30,276 nt of DNA from an uncultured Bacilli bacterium (lineage in GTDB: Bacteria; Bacillota_I; Bacilli_A; RFN20; CAG-288). This document shows positions 17,388-26,700 of this stretch, in pieces. Both the position numbers and the translations under genes were made by a program. The stretch is taken from the NCBI GenBank assembly GCA_934725685.1, contig CAKVBX010000018.1, positions 1-30,276 on the forward strand, written 5' to 3'. Under the pieces are notes generated by a model. It searched no databases and was not told the origin of the DNA. It saw only the letters and a list, made by a program, of their open reading frames with translations. The first letter of the stretch is position 1, and every line of letters starts with the position of its first letter.

Positions 17388-18952
17388 TACTTTTCGTCCT
17401 TGGTATCAAGATAGAAATTCTTGCAGGAGTTGTAGACCTTCTTCATTGAAGGATACATCTTGAGATAGACTTTCTTATAGAGCTTGTTGTAGATTTCATG
17501 GTTTTTCTTATCCGGCATGATCATGCGTTCTTTTCTTACCATGTTGTCGACTGCCTCTTTCGGGGTGTGATAGACGCCGGTCGCTAAGAAACCGGACATG
17601 GCTCCGCCGAGGGAAGAGGATTCCAGAGTGGAGGAACGATAACACGGAATTCCGAAAACATCCGCCACGATATGGGTAAAGACATCCGAGGCGCTTCCAC
17701 CGCCGGAGAGGACGATAAATTTCGGCGTATGATGCGTCTTCTTGACAATCTCGTCCATACCCTCTCTCAGAGCGAAGGCAATTCCCTCATAGATGGCACG
17801 GAACAGATGGAAACGGGTATGGACCCCGGAGAAGCCCACGATAGACCCTTTGGCATTCGGGCGTTTGAGACCCGGTCCCCAGTAAGGCTGTAAGACAAGG
17901 CCGTCGCTTCCGGCCGGAATCTCACTGATTTTCCGATTGAGGTATTCTTCGACAGAGATTCCAAGCTTTTCACTCTCAATCAGATCGTTTCCGCCAAAAT
18001 TGTCAAGAAACCAACGAATCATCCACAGTCCGCGGTAAACTTGGACTTCGAGATCATATCCGCCCTGATACGGAGCGAGATAGGAAGGGAGGAAGGTCTC
18101 CGGTTCTTTATATTTCTTGGAGACGACATCGATAGTGCAGGCCGTACCCAAGGAAACAGCTGCGAATTCACCGTCGATGCATCCGTCACCGAAGGTTTCA
18201 CAGGCTTTATCCGAACCGGAAGCGAAAAGCTTCGTCCCTTCCGGAATATGGGAGCGGAGAGAGAACTCCTTTGTCACCGTGCCAATGACACCGCCGACAG
18301 GGACAAGCGGAGGCAAAGCCTCCTGCGGAATAGAAAAGACATCGTGCTTCGGATGAAGCGGAGAGAACCAACGACCGTGTTTAAAATCGAACGGATAATG
18401 GCCAGCGCAGTCTCCGGTGGAGACCGCAAGGTTTCCGGTAATGCAGTAATTGAAATAAGTCGGAAGCGGGACAAAGTACTTCATTTTCGCCCAGTTCTCT
18501 TTTTCGTTCTCCATCAGCCAGTAAGTGACAGTGCGTTCCGCGTTATATTTGACCGTATCGTTCATTCCGATTAGACGGAAAAGAATCTTCTCATACCATT
18601 TGAGATACTGCATCTTCGGCATTCTGGTGACTCTCTGATCCAGCCAAAGAATAGAGGGACGGATTGGTTTCCTGTCCGCATCCAGAATGAGGGACGAATC
18701 GCGGAAGGTGACCATCACCATTCCGGAAATGTTGTTCAAAATATCCGGGTCTTTCTGATAAATCTCATTCGTTGCCTTACAGAGTTCCTCCATATAGAAA
18801 TCTGCATACTGTTCTGCAAAGCCTTTCTCTCTGGAGAAAAAGGGTTCTTTATATTTCTGCTGAGAAAAGCAAAGGACCTTTCCTTTCGCATCAATGACAG
18901 AAGCACGGAGAGACTGTGTCCCAATATCGACAACCAAAAGATAACTGTTCAT
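17387..18952 (-). CDS. FGGY-family carbohydrate kinase (xylulokinase-like)
   Basis: FGGY kinases phosphorylate pentuloses, glycerol and similar polyols. The 521-residue length is typical. Visible are the N-terminal phosphate loop VDIGTQSLRASVID, the substrate-side ILWLDQRV, the catalytic-base region SGSDKACETFGDG, the nucleotide-binding SLGTACTIDVVS and the C-terminal LSGGGSASDVFTHIVADV. The substrate cannot be fixed. The start is the ATG at 18952, with GAGGT nine bases upstream; a TTG at 18967 is rejected. There is no isomerase, sugar transporter or regulator of the usual xylose or glycerol type beside it. Instead it is coupled to a glycosyltransferase, so a role in making a surface-sugar precursor is possible but only inferred. 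Confidence 0.88.
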   Translation of the reverse strand: MNSYLLVVDIGTQSLRASVIDAKGKVLCFSQQKYKEPFFSREKGFAEQYADFYMEELCKATNEIYQKDPDILNNISGMVMVTFRDSSLILDADRKPIRPSILWLDQRVTRMPKMQYLKWYEKILFRLIGMNDTVKYNAERTVTYWLMENEKENWAKMKYFVPLPTYFNYCITGNLAVSTGDCAGHYPFDFKHGRWFSPLHPKHDVFSIPQEALPPLVPVGGVIGTVTKEFSLRSHIPEGTKLFASGSDKACETFGDGCIDGEFAAVSLGTACTIDVVSKKYKEPETFLPSYLAPYQGGYDLEVQVYRGLWMIRWFLDNFGGNDLIESEKLGISVEEYLNRKISEIPAGSDGLVLQPYWGPGLKRPNAKGSIVGFSGVHTRFHLFRAIYEGIAFALREGMDEIVKKTHHTPKFIVLSGGGSASDVFTHIVADVFGIPCYRSSTLESSSLGGAMSGFLATGVYHTPKEAVDNMVRKERMIMPDKKNHEIYNKLYKKVYLKMYPSMKKVYNSCKNFYLDTKDEK

Positions 18953-18970
18953 TTCAAAAGACCTCAATCA

Positions 18971-18976
18971 ATTATA
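18971..18976 (-). promoter_or_regulatory. -10 box for the FGGY kinase operon
   Basis: TATAAT on the minus strand lies 18 bases before the kinase ATG, so the mRNA has a short leader holding the GAGGT ribosome binding site. No clear -35 box is seen. Confidence 0.5.
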
Positions 18977-19001
18977 TAACCTATCTTTACTTTTTTGTCC
19001 T

Positions 19002-19036
19002 AATTCTTGTCTTTTCCAAAGGAAAAGATAGGAATT
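19002..19036 (+). repeat. Sixteen-base hairpin in the divergent kinase/mntP spacer
   Basis: Bases 19002-19017 pair with 19021-19036 across an AAA loop, with two G-U pairs when read as plus-strand RNA. A T-rich run (AATTTTTATTTT) follows. It looks like a plus-strand terminator, but no plus-strand gene lies upstream of it. It may block antisense transcription coming across the kinase gene, or act as a regulatory site. Confidence 0.55.
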
Positions 19037-19133
19037 TGTCAATTTTTATTTTGCAAATACGATATCCAGTTCTCCATTGCAGACAGATTTCGACCTGCCA
19101 TCAAGAAAAAATCAACATTTAACGAATGTCACC

Positions 19134-19142
19134 TGTTATAAT
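19134..19142 (+). promoter_or_regulatory. Extended -10 promoter directly before the mntP-like start
   Basis: TGTTATAAT is an extended -10 box. It ends eight bases before the ATG at 19151, and no Shine-Dalgarno sequence lies between, which predicts a leaderless or nearly leaderless mRNA. No yybP-ykoY manganese riboswitch could fit downstream of it. Confidence 0.65.
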
Positions 19143-19150
19143 ACATTCCT

Positions 19151-19744
19151 ATGGATTGGATCAATATTTCCTTAGTCTCTGTCACGATGGCAGTAGACTG
19201 CATGACCATCGGTGCAACGGACGGAATTCAGGAACCGAACATGAAGAAAAGAAAAATTTTCTTCATCGCTTTCATCTTCGGTCTCTTCCAGGCCCTGATG
19301 CCGACCATCGGTTATTTCATCGGCTACTATTTCAAAGACAAATTGGAGAAATATATCCCCTGGATTGCATTCACGCTCCTTGTCCTTTTAGGGATCAAAA
19401 ACATCTATGAGTGGATCAAGGAACGGATAGAAGCAAAAAAGAACAAAGACAATCAGGAAGCGAAGGAAGAAGAGAAAAAGGCACTCAGTATCGGTAGCAT
19501 CATCGTTCAGGGTATCGCCACAAGCATCGATGCGCTCTCCATCGGATTCGTCTATCTAAATTCGACGATTCCGCAGGCCCTCCTCATCTTCTCCGTCATC
19601 GGTGTCGTCACCTTCCTTCTTTCCCTCCTCACGACATTCCTCGGAAAGAAAATCGGAAAATGGCTCGTCCGATGGGCAGGTCTCATCGCCGGGCTCGTCT
19701 TCATCGGAATCGGTTTGAAGATTCTGTTGGAAGGAATTCTGTAA
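19151..19744 (+). CDS. MntP-like manganese efflux protein
   Basis: This 197-residue protein has six predicted membrane helices in two related halves, as in the MntP family of Mn2+ exporters. The first half has SVTMAVDCMTIGATDG with Asp16, the second GIATSIDALSIGF with the matching acidic residue. FGLFQALMPTIGYFIGYYF is typical of the family's second helix. A long charged cytoplasmic loop (KERIEAKKNKDNQEAKEEEKK) joins the halves and is longer than usual. The gene stands alone between the divergent kinase operon and the convergent mscS gene, and ends in a bidirectional terminator. A manganese role is inferred from the family; the promoter abuts the start, so no riboswitch controls it. Confidence 0.85.
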   Translation: MDWINISLVSVTMAVDCMTIGATDGIQEPNMKKRKIFFIAFIFGLFQALMPTIGYFIGYYFKDKLEKYIPWIAFTLLVLLGIKNIYEWIKERIEAKKNKDNQEAKEEEKKALSIGSIIVQGIATSIDALSIGFVYLNSTIPQALLIFSVIGVVTFLLSLLTTFLGKKIGKWLVRWAGLIAGLVFIGIGLKILLEGIL

Positions 19745-19751
19745 ACCATTC

Positions 19752-19779
19752 GAAAAAGCGGAGTCACCTCCGCTTTTTC
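19752..19779. terminator. Bidirectional intrinsic terminator between mntP-like gene and mscS
   Basis: A perfect 12-base stem (19752-19763 with 19768-19779) has loop TCAC. It reads AAAAAGCGGAG on one arm and CTCCGCTTTTT on the other, so it has a T tract in both directions. It serves both converging genes. Confidence 0.9.
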
Positions 19780-19819
19780 TTTGCCGATAAAAACCAACTT
19801 CTTTCTTATTTCCTAGTTT

Positions 19820-20863
19820 TTATTCTTTATGTTGCTCTTCCAGTCCGCCAGAAGCCTGCTTTTGTTCTTCGATGAAGGTCTCCGCCTGCTTCTTGATCTT
19901 ATTCGTCGCTTTATAGTTTTTCTTCTCCGGTTCATTGATGACATACTGCTCATAGCTGAGGTCAATGTCATTGGCTAAGAAGACCTGACGATATTCCCGT
20001 AAGAGATCTCTCTGCACCTGATAACGGTCCTCTTCCTTACACTTGGCGACAAGCTTGACGGCGACATTGCTCGAACCATAATAGGAGACACCTTTATAAT
20101 AAGGGCCATCTACAATCTCCGGAATCTTCTCACGGAACTTATCGAGGCTTTCCTTGATGATCTTCTCCACCAGTTCAATCGGAACATCATAACCGAACTC
20201 GCAGTCGACAACAGCGAGGGAAAGCTCTCTGGAGAGATTCACGACATTCTTGATATCAGAGTTATTGATAATCTTGATGTTTCCGGCAGCATCGGTAATC
20301 TTCGTCGCCCGGATACCGATTTCGGAGACCGTACCGCGGAAACCGTCGATGGAGACGATTTCCCCGACATCGTATTCATTCTCGAAGATGATGAAGACAC
20401 CGGCGATGATATCAGCGATAAGAGACTGGGCACCGAGACCGATGATGAGGGTGATGATGCCGACCGATTCCCAGATGGCTTTGGTATTCACGCCGAAGGC
20501 GTTGAGAACGAGGAAGAAGAGAGCGATGGCGCTTCCGTACTTAATGAGTCCGTCAAGCAGGGTGATGACCGTCTTGGCACGGTTGGATTTCTTCATGAGA
20601 TTGCGGAAGATCAATCTTAACAGCATGGAAACCGCAATGACTAAGGCAATCAGAATCAGACAGTGCAGGAACACTTTGTAATTGGCCTTCAAGAGTTCCG
20701 GCACAGCCTTAAGATCGATGACATTTTCCTTGGCCCAGAGGGCAAAGCCATTGTCATCGGGCAGTACGGCTCCGACGATGGCAATCACCGCAAAAGCGAT
20801 TAATACCAGACCGGAGAGAGCGATTGACACGATCGTCGACACTTTTCTTTTTTTCTTTTCCAT
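19820..20863 (-). CDS. MscS-family mechanosensitive channel
   Basis: This 347-residue protein has three or so N-terminal membrane helices followed by the MscS core: the pore-lining helix region (SVGIITLIIGLGAQSLIADIIAG, about 138-160), the beta domain (FENEYDVGEIVSIDGFRGTVSEIGIRATKI) and the alpha/beta domain to about residue 300. A charged C-terminal tail (EEQKQASGGLEEQHKE) is added. Such channels release solutes during osmotic downshock. The TAA stop of the surface-protein gene is directly followed by AGGAGG, the ribosome binding site of this gene, with a 14-base gap, so the two form an operon. It ends at the shared terminator at 19752-19779. Confidence 0.94.
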   Translation of the reverse strand: MEKKKRKVSTIVSIALSGLVLIAFAVIAIVGAVLPDDNGFALWAKENVIDLKAVPELLKANYKVFLHCLILIALVIAVSMLLRLIFRNLMKKSNRAKTVITLLDGLIKYGSAIALFFLVLNAFGVNTKAIWESVGIITLIIGLGAQSLIADIIAGVFIIFENEYDVGEIVSIDGFRGTVSEIGIRATKITDAAGNIKIINNSDIKNVVNLSRELSLAVVDCEFGYDVPIELVEKIIKESLDKFREKIPEIVDGPYYKGVSYYGSSNVAVKLVAKCKEEDRYQVQRDLLREYRQVFLANDIDLSYEQYVINEPEKKNYKATNKIKKQAETFIEEQKQASGGLEEQHKE

Positions 20864-20877
20864 GGGGATTTCCTCCT

Positions 20878-23064
20878 TTATCCATTGACTTGTATCGTAA
20901 TTGCTTTGTATCTTTCACCCTTCACAGGGTGAAGGGCTGAAATCGAATCGTAATTATAGAAATAGGAATTCGAATAGAGCGTCAGCTGAGCATCCGTCTT
21001 ATCGCCGTCCAGTGTCACCGTGAACGTACTGTCACTACCTCCGGAATAGCTGTCGAAGGTCTTATCCATTCCCTCGACAAGAATGCGGTTATCAAGGAAA
21101 ACGGCCTTTTCGTTTTTGATGGTGACTGTCGTCTTATCCGTCATGGCATCGTAGGTCCCGGTAGCAACCAGAGATTCTTTCCCTAATTCAACGGAACCGG
21201 AAGGCACTCCTTTCTCCATCCGGTAGTAGACATTGTCCATATGGTAGATGGTGTAATAGACAAACATATAGGATGACTCTTCCAAATTTTCCATGGCGGA
21301 AATCCGTTCTCTACTGCGATGGTGAATGCCTCCGACATATTCTTTCAGCATACCGCCATCATCGTAAAGAGCATCCGTATAAAGGAAACTGTCATAATAG
21401 AGATTCCCGTCATCGGAAGTGAAGTTCATGTCGCGGTAGAGATTGATGGTGCCGTCCTCATTGTAGGTGACAAGAGATTCCCCGGGGTTAGGATTGTTCC
21501 AGCCAGTCGGCGAGGAGTAGACTTTTTCCACTTCCTCTTTGCTATGGACCTTGATGTCTTCCAGATCCTTCCACTTGGTCCCGTCCGGTCTATCGATGGA
21601 TAAGGAGATGGTTCCTCCGTCTCCGGACGGAATCTTATTCAATGAGTAGGTTTCCGTGACCGAGAAGGTCTCTGACAAGGAAAGTTCCGTATTTTCTATC
21701 CTGATCTGATAGGTCGAAGGAACCTGATAATCAAAGTTCAGCGTAAGAGGAATCGTATCCTGTCCTGTCTCAAGATGATCTGCCGTGACTTCACTCACCA
21801 CAAAGGAATAATTCATCTGATATTCCTTTTCCCGTATCGGAATGCGATGCGGATAAGGATCGAGCCTTTCATCCTGGAAATCGAGGTATCCGGTCACCTT
21901 CACCGTTCCTGCCTCATCGGAAAACCCGTCGAGGAATACCGGGTATTGTTCCACAGAGAACGGAAGCCCCTTTTTGAAGCTCTCCGTTCCGTTATCGAAA
22001 TTTAGTATCACAGCAAAACCATCGGATTCATACTGACTTTCCGTCTGATAGCTGATGACAAACTGATCATCCATGAATTCATAGTCATCCGAGAGCGTGA
22101 TGGTCGGTAAGACAATCCAGCTATAATCGGAAGAAAGATATTCCTGATAGCGTTCCGTTCCGGAATAGAAGGATCCGAGATCCGTATAGCGGAAATACAT
22201 CTTCGAAAGTGGATTGATTTCAAGGGTGAGAGAGGAATCTGTTCCGGAATAGGAGCCGTAGACTTTTCCTTCCTCATCGAGGACCTCGAGTGCGTAAGAG
22301 AAAATCTCCGGATTCTCCGTATGGAATCCGGTGTCGATGCTGACCCGATATCTTCCGTCCGACAGGAAATCGATTTTGGACTCTGTCGGCAATGTTTTTC
22401 GATATTCGGCCTGATAACTCTGGTCGCTCTGATAACGTCCGGTCGCAGTATAAAGTTCCTCCGTTTCACTCCCATTGGTAGCAAAGAGCGTATAGGAATA
22501 GGAATCGAGCCCGTAACTCAACGGAAAAGAAAACGTGAAGTGCGTAGCATCCTCAAAAACAAGCTCCGTTCCCCGTCTTTGTGTGATGGCTTCTCCATCC
22601 TTGTATTCCAAGAAGTAGACACCGTAACGGTACTTTTCGTTCCCATCCTCGATTTCGCCCCGGACCGTAAGAGCGGAAGCAGTTTCCGCAACCGAAAGCG
22701 TATCCGTCAAAACCTCACCGCATCCGGTCTTTGCCAATGGGACAATGCCTAAGATAGAGGCGGAGACAACGGCGACCGCAGAGGTCACAACAGCAGCGGA
22801 AGGAAGAGCGGCAGTCGTAGCTTCTGTCACCGTCTTCGCTCCCGTCTTCAGCATCTCTTTTTTCTGATTCTCAAGAAGCGGATTCTCTTCCTTTGTTTTC
22901 TCTTCCGGAACTGTTCCATCAGAAATCTCGTCGACCGAAAGGTCTTCTGCTGCAGTTTCCTGTTTTTCGCTTACCGCATACTGTTCCGGAGGAAAAACTT
23001 TGAATTCGTCAAAACTGTTTTCCTCTTCCGAACTATAGCATTCCTTATAGTCCCGCTGTTTCAT
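20878..23064 (-). CDS. Large membrane-anchored surface protein, unknown
   Basis: This 728-residue protein has an acidic cytoplasmic N-terminal region (about 1-85, rich in Glu and Asp), one membrane helix (about 87-112, alanine/valine-rich ending LGIVPLAKTG), and roughly 610 extracellular residues. The outer part looks all-beta and rich in Ser, Thr, Tyr and Asp, consistent with tandem Ig- or fibronectin-like domains, but I cannot name the family. No cell-wall anchor (LPxTG) or lipobox is seen; the uncleaved helix is the anchor. The start is the ATG at 23064, with a promoter ten bases upstream. A TTG at 23103 would lie in the -35 box. It shares an operon with mscS. Confidence 0.8.
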   Translation of the reverse strand: MKQRDYKECYSSEEENSFDEFKVFPPEQYAVSEKQETAAEDLSVDEISDGTVPEEKTKEENPLLENQKKEMLKTGAKTVTEATTAALPSAAVVTSAVAVVSASILGIVPLAKTGCGEVLTDTLSVAETASALTVRGEIEDGNEKYRYGVYFLEYKDGEAITQRRGTELVFEDATHFTFSFPLSYGLDSYSYTLFATNGSETEELYTATGRYQSDQSYQAEYRKTLPTESKIDFLSDGRYRVSIDTGFHTENPEIFSYALEVLDEEGKVYGSYSGTDSSLTLEINPLSKMYFRYTDLGSFYSGTERYQEYLSSDYSWIVLPTITLSDDYEFMDDQFVISYQTESQYESDGFAVILNFDNGTESFKKGLPFSVEQYPVFLDGFSDEAGTVKVTGYLDFQDERLDPYPHRIPIREKEYQMNYSFVVSEVTADHLETGQDTIPLTLNFDYQVPSTYQIRIENTELSLSETFSVTETYSLNKIPSGDGGTISLSIDRPDGTKWKDLEDIKVHSKEEVEKVYSSPTGWNNPNPGESLVTYNEDGTINLYRDMNFTSDDGNLYYDSFLYTDALYDDGGMLKEYVGGIHHRSRERISAMENLEESSYMFVYYTIYHMDNVYYRMEKGVPSGSVELGKESLVATGTYDAMTDKTTVTIKNEKAVFLDNRILVEGMDKTFDSYSGGSDSTFTVTLDGDKTDAQLTLYSNSYFYNYDSISALHPVKGERYKAITIQVNG

Positions 23065-23074
23065 TTCCGGCTTG

Positions 23075-23103
23075 ATTTTATAGGATAATAGGACCTGTTG
23101 CAA
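23075..23103 (-). promoter_or_regulatory. Promoter of the surface-protein gene, nearly leaderless
   Basis: On the minus strand TTGCAA (23103-23098) and TAAAAT (23080-23075) are separated by 17 bases. Ten bases separate the -10 box from the ATG at 23064, with no clear Shine-Dalgarno site. Confidence 0.6.
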
Positions 23104-23168
23104 GAAAAAACATCATCAGGGGAAAGAAGGAGAAGGAAAAGGATTTCCATTTTTCACCTGTCATCCAC

Positions 23169-23174
23169 TATAAT
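23169..23174 (+). promoter_or_regulatory. -10 box six bases before the lipoprotein start
   Basis: A perfect TATAAT ends six bases before the ATG at 23181, so transcription should begin at or very near the A of the start codon. No ribosome binding site could fit downstream of it. Confidence 0.65.
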
Positions 23175-23180
23175 TTTGTC

Positions 23181-23762
23181 ATGCATAACAGAAAAGCGTT
23201 TCTTCTCTCTTCCCTTCTCCTTCTGACCGGATGTCAGACCAACATCGAAGCCGATGCCTACCGTTGCTATCTCGGAAAGATGATGGTATCGACTTTGGTA
23301 TTGCCAGGAGACGACATCAATCACAAAGTGATTCAGAACGAAACCATCGACGGAACCTACTACTGCAATCTCTACTTCCTCTACGGACAGAGTGTCATCA
23401 ACGATTTCTATATAGAGCACGGCTCCATCTCCAAAGCGGAACAGGAACAGAACAGCAGACTCAAGGATTCCCTGATGATGGTCTACGGCATCGTCGATAC
23501 GCCGATCGGATATAAAGCCTATAAACGGGACAACATCCAGGGAACCTTAGTCGATCAGGGCCTCACCCTGCTGACCGACAACTTTTATTACTACGCCAAC
23601 CGACCCGATGTTTTCTATTGTCAGATTGACTTAAAAAAAGAGGAGGGCATCACGGAAAGAGGAACGTACTCTTTCTATTATGTGACCTCCTCGCAATACA
23701 GAAAACTCCTTTCGGAGGATTCCGTAAGAGTGATGTTCCATTTCGAGGATCAGGAATTCTGA
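23181..23762 (+). CDS. Unknown lipoprotein
   Basis: This 193-residue protein has a lipoprotein signal peptide: basic MHNRK, a hydrophobic core of leucines and the lipobox LTGC with Cys18 as the lipid-modified residue. The mature part of about 175 residues is tyrosine-rich (GTYYCNLYFLYGQ, NFYYYANRPDVFYCQ) and looks globular, probably beta-rich. It resembles no family I can name. It is transcribed divergently from the large surface protein across a 116-base spacer, which suggests a shared envelope role. Its 3' end overlaps the end of mfd on the other strand by 13 bases. The mRNA is predicted to be leaderless. Confidence 0.8.
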   Translation: MHNRKAFLLSSLLLLTGCQTNIEADAYRCYLGKMMVSTLVLPGDDINHKVIQNETIDGTYYCNLYFLYGQSVINDFYIEHGSISKAEQEQNSRLKDSLMMVYGIVDTPIGYKAYKRDNIQGTLVDQGLTLLTDNFYYYANRPDVFYCQIDLKKEEGITERGTYSFYYVTSSQYRKLLSEDSVRVMFHFEDQEF

Positions 23763-26700
23763 TAAGCATCTTCCAAGGACTGGCATAGGAAGAGCAGATC
23801 CGAGAGATAGTCTCTCGTCTTCGTGAGGATGAATTCCAGTTTGTGTTCCGAGACACGGAGCCGCAGTTTCACGGCGAGCGGGCGGAGCAGTTCATCAAGT
23901 TTCTTAAAGATTTTCTGTTTGGCACAGAAGTCGTCGTTCATGACGATAGAATAGACGCCAAGTCCTTCCGTGAACTTATCGACATAACCGGAATTGAGAT
24001 AGTTTTCCACTTTCTTCTTCAAAAGAAGCGCATGGACTTCCTCCGGATAAGGGCCATAAACATCCCGAAGCTTTTCAGAGAAGTTTTTCAGTGATTCATC
24101 ATCGTTACAATCCGAGAGTTCCCGATACATGGTGATGCGCTGTTCCTTCGTACCATACTCTTCCGGAATATGGGCATCCAAAGAAAAGGAAAGTTCGAAA
24201 TTCTTCCGCTCCTTTTCCCTGAGGGCATCCTTCTGGATGGTCTTTTCCTTGATGACTTCTTCCAGCAGTTCCATATAGGCATCATAGCCTAGGGAATCGA
24301 CAAATCCGGCCTGCTCGCTTCCTAGAATATCACCGGCACCACGAATGTTGAGATCCTGCATGGCGATGCGGTATCCGGAACCGAGTTCCGTGAAATCCTT
24401 GAGCGCCTTGAGTCGTTTCCTCGCTTCCTCCGTGAGGTTCTTCTGATCCCGGAAGAAGAAATACGCATAGGCTAACCGACTGCTTCTTCCGACGCGTCCT
24501 TTGATTTGATAGAGCTGGGCAAGTCCGAAATGGTCGGCATCCTCGACGATGATGGTGTTGACATTGGGGATGTCGAGTCCAGATTCGATAATGGAAGTGC
24601 AAACTAGAATCTGAACTTCGTTCTGATAGAAACGGTCCATGACCTCTTCAATCTCATCCTGACTCATCCTGGCGTGGACGACTGCCACTTCTTTACCTTT
24701 GAATTTCTTCTTCAGCCGTTCTGCGACGGCATTGATGGAGGAAATCTTATTGTGGAGATAGTAAACCTGTCCCTTGCGGTCGAGCTCCTTTGCAATCACT
24801 TCATAGATCAATTCATTATCCTGTTTTGCGACATAGGTCTTCACCGGCATTCTGTTGTTCGGTGCCTGAGAGAGCAAGGACATGCTTCTCACGCCCAGAA
24901 GGGACATTTGCATGGTTCTTGGAATCGGTGTTGCCGTCAAAGTCAGGCAGTCGACATTCTTCGCCTTCTCCTTGATTTTCTCTTTGTGGGTGACACCGAA
25001 CTTCTGTTCCTCATCGATGATGAGGAGACCGAGATCCTTGAACTTCACGGAATCCGAAAGCAGAGAATGGGTTCCGATGACAAAATCGACGCTTCCGTCA
25101 AGAAGCCCTTTCAGAATCCTTTCCTTCTGTTCCTTCGTCGTGAAGCGGTTGAACACTTCAATATGGGGAGAGAACTCCCGGAACCGGGTGAGTGCGACTT
25201 TATAGTGCTGTTCAGAGAGAATCGTCGTCGGACAGAGAAGGACGACCTGTTTATGGGCAAGGATTGCTTTGAAGGCGGCATTGAAGGCAATCTCGGTCTT
25301 TCCAAACCCGACATCACCGGCGACAAGGCGGTCCATCGGATGAGGGGATTCCATATCCTGTTTGACTTCTTCGATGGCCTTGAGTTGTCCCTCCGTATAA
25401 GGATACGAGAATGTGTCCTCAAAAGATTTCTCAAGTTCTTCCTCTCTCGGGAAGGCGAAACCCGGTTTTGTCTTTCGTTCGGAATAGAGGGAGAGGAGCT
25501 GATCGGCAAGATAAGAGATGCGGCTTCTGATTTTGGATTTCTTCCGTGACCAGGTCGAACCACCCATCTTATCCAAAGCAGGGGCATAACCTTCCCTGGA
25601 AGCGTATTTCCGGATCAGGCGGTACTGGGAAAGCGGCAGGTAGAAAACCTGTTCGTTCGCATACTGAATTTTGAGATATTCCAAACCATCGATGGTATCG
25701 ACACCGAGGTATTTTCCGACACCATGGGTCTCATGGACGACATAATCCCCCTCTTGAAGATCCTCATATCGGCGAATCAGTTTGGCTTCCTTATAACGGG
25801 AGAGGAAGCGGGAACGCTGAGAAGAGACACCATAGATTTCCTTGGCGGAAAGGTAGACATGCTTTTCTTCGGGAATCTCATAGCCATGGGTGAGTTTTCC
25901 TTCCAAAAACATGATCTGGGAATGGGAGGGATATAGGGTATAGACAAACTGTTTCTCCGTCAGATAGTTTTCATAGTTTGTGAGGTTCGGTTCCGGAAGG
26001 ACAAGACGGATTTTGTATCCTTCCCTCAGGTATTCCCGAAGCATCATTTCGCTCTGGATATAGCTTGTGGCATGGAAAGAACAGTCGCGCAAGACAAAGC
26101 CGCTATCGGAAGAAAAGACGGAGACAAAAGGAGTGAAATCCGGTTTTGCCAAAGAGTAGACGGATTCTCCCGGCAAAGAGTTTCCGTCCTTGACGCTTTT
26201 TTTAAAGTACTGCCGTTCTTTTTCCATCAGGGTGTCATAGGAATCGAGACAACCTTTTGGATCATAAAGGAATTTTTCATAATCACCGAGATAGGAAAGA
26301 AGGGTTGCATTCTCCTTATGGAACAACGAGTAGAACCTTGCATCCACTTCCTCAAGATAGCCATCCTTCACTTTAAGAAGAAGCTGATTCATCCGGTCTT
26401 TCAGATCATCGTAGGAAAGCCGGTCCACCTTCTTTTCCGCTTCTTTGAGTGCCTGTTCCACATCAGCACTTCCCCGTTCGATGTCCGTCTCGGAAAGCAG
26501 CCTTAAAGAAGCCGGATGGATCAGGATTTCCTTCTGATGTTCATAGGAACGCTCATCATCGATGTGAAAGAAACGGATATCATCAATCTCATCCCCGAAG
26601 AGCTCAATACGGACAGGGTCGGAATAACTCGCATCATAGACATCGAGAATACCACCTCTGACCGAATACTGATTGATCTGGGTGATATGATCCGCAGGCT

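Noticed and set aside
23706..23717. Small hairpin past mfd on the minus strand as its terminator
   Set aside because: The stem has only four clean base pairs; four T follow, but this is too weak to call.
23801..23817. Seven-base hairpin past the lipoprotein gene as its terminator
   Set aside because: The stem is perfect, but no T run follows, and it lies within mfd coding sequence.
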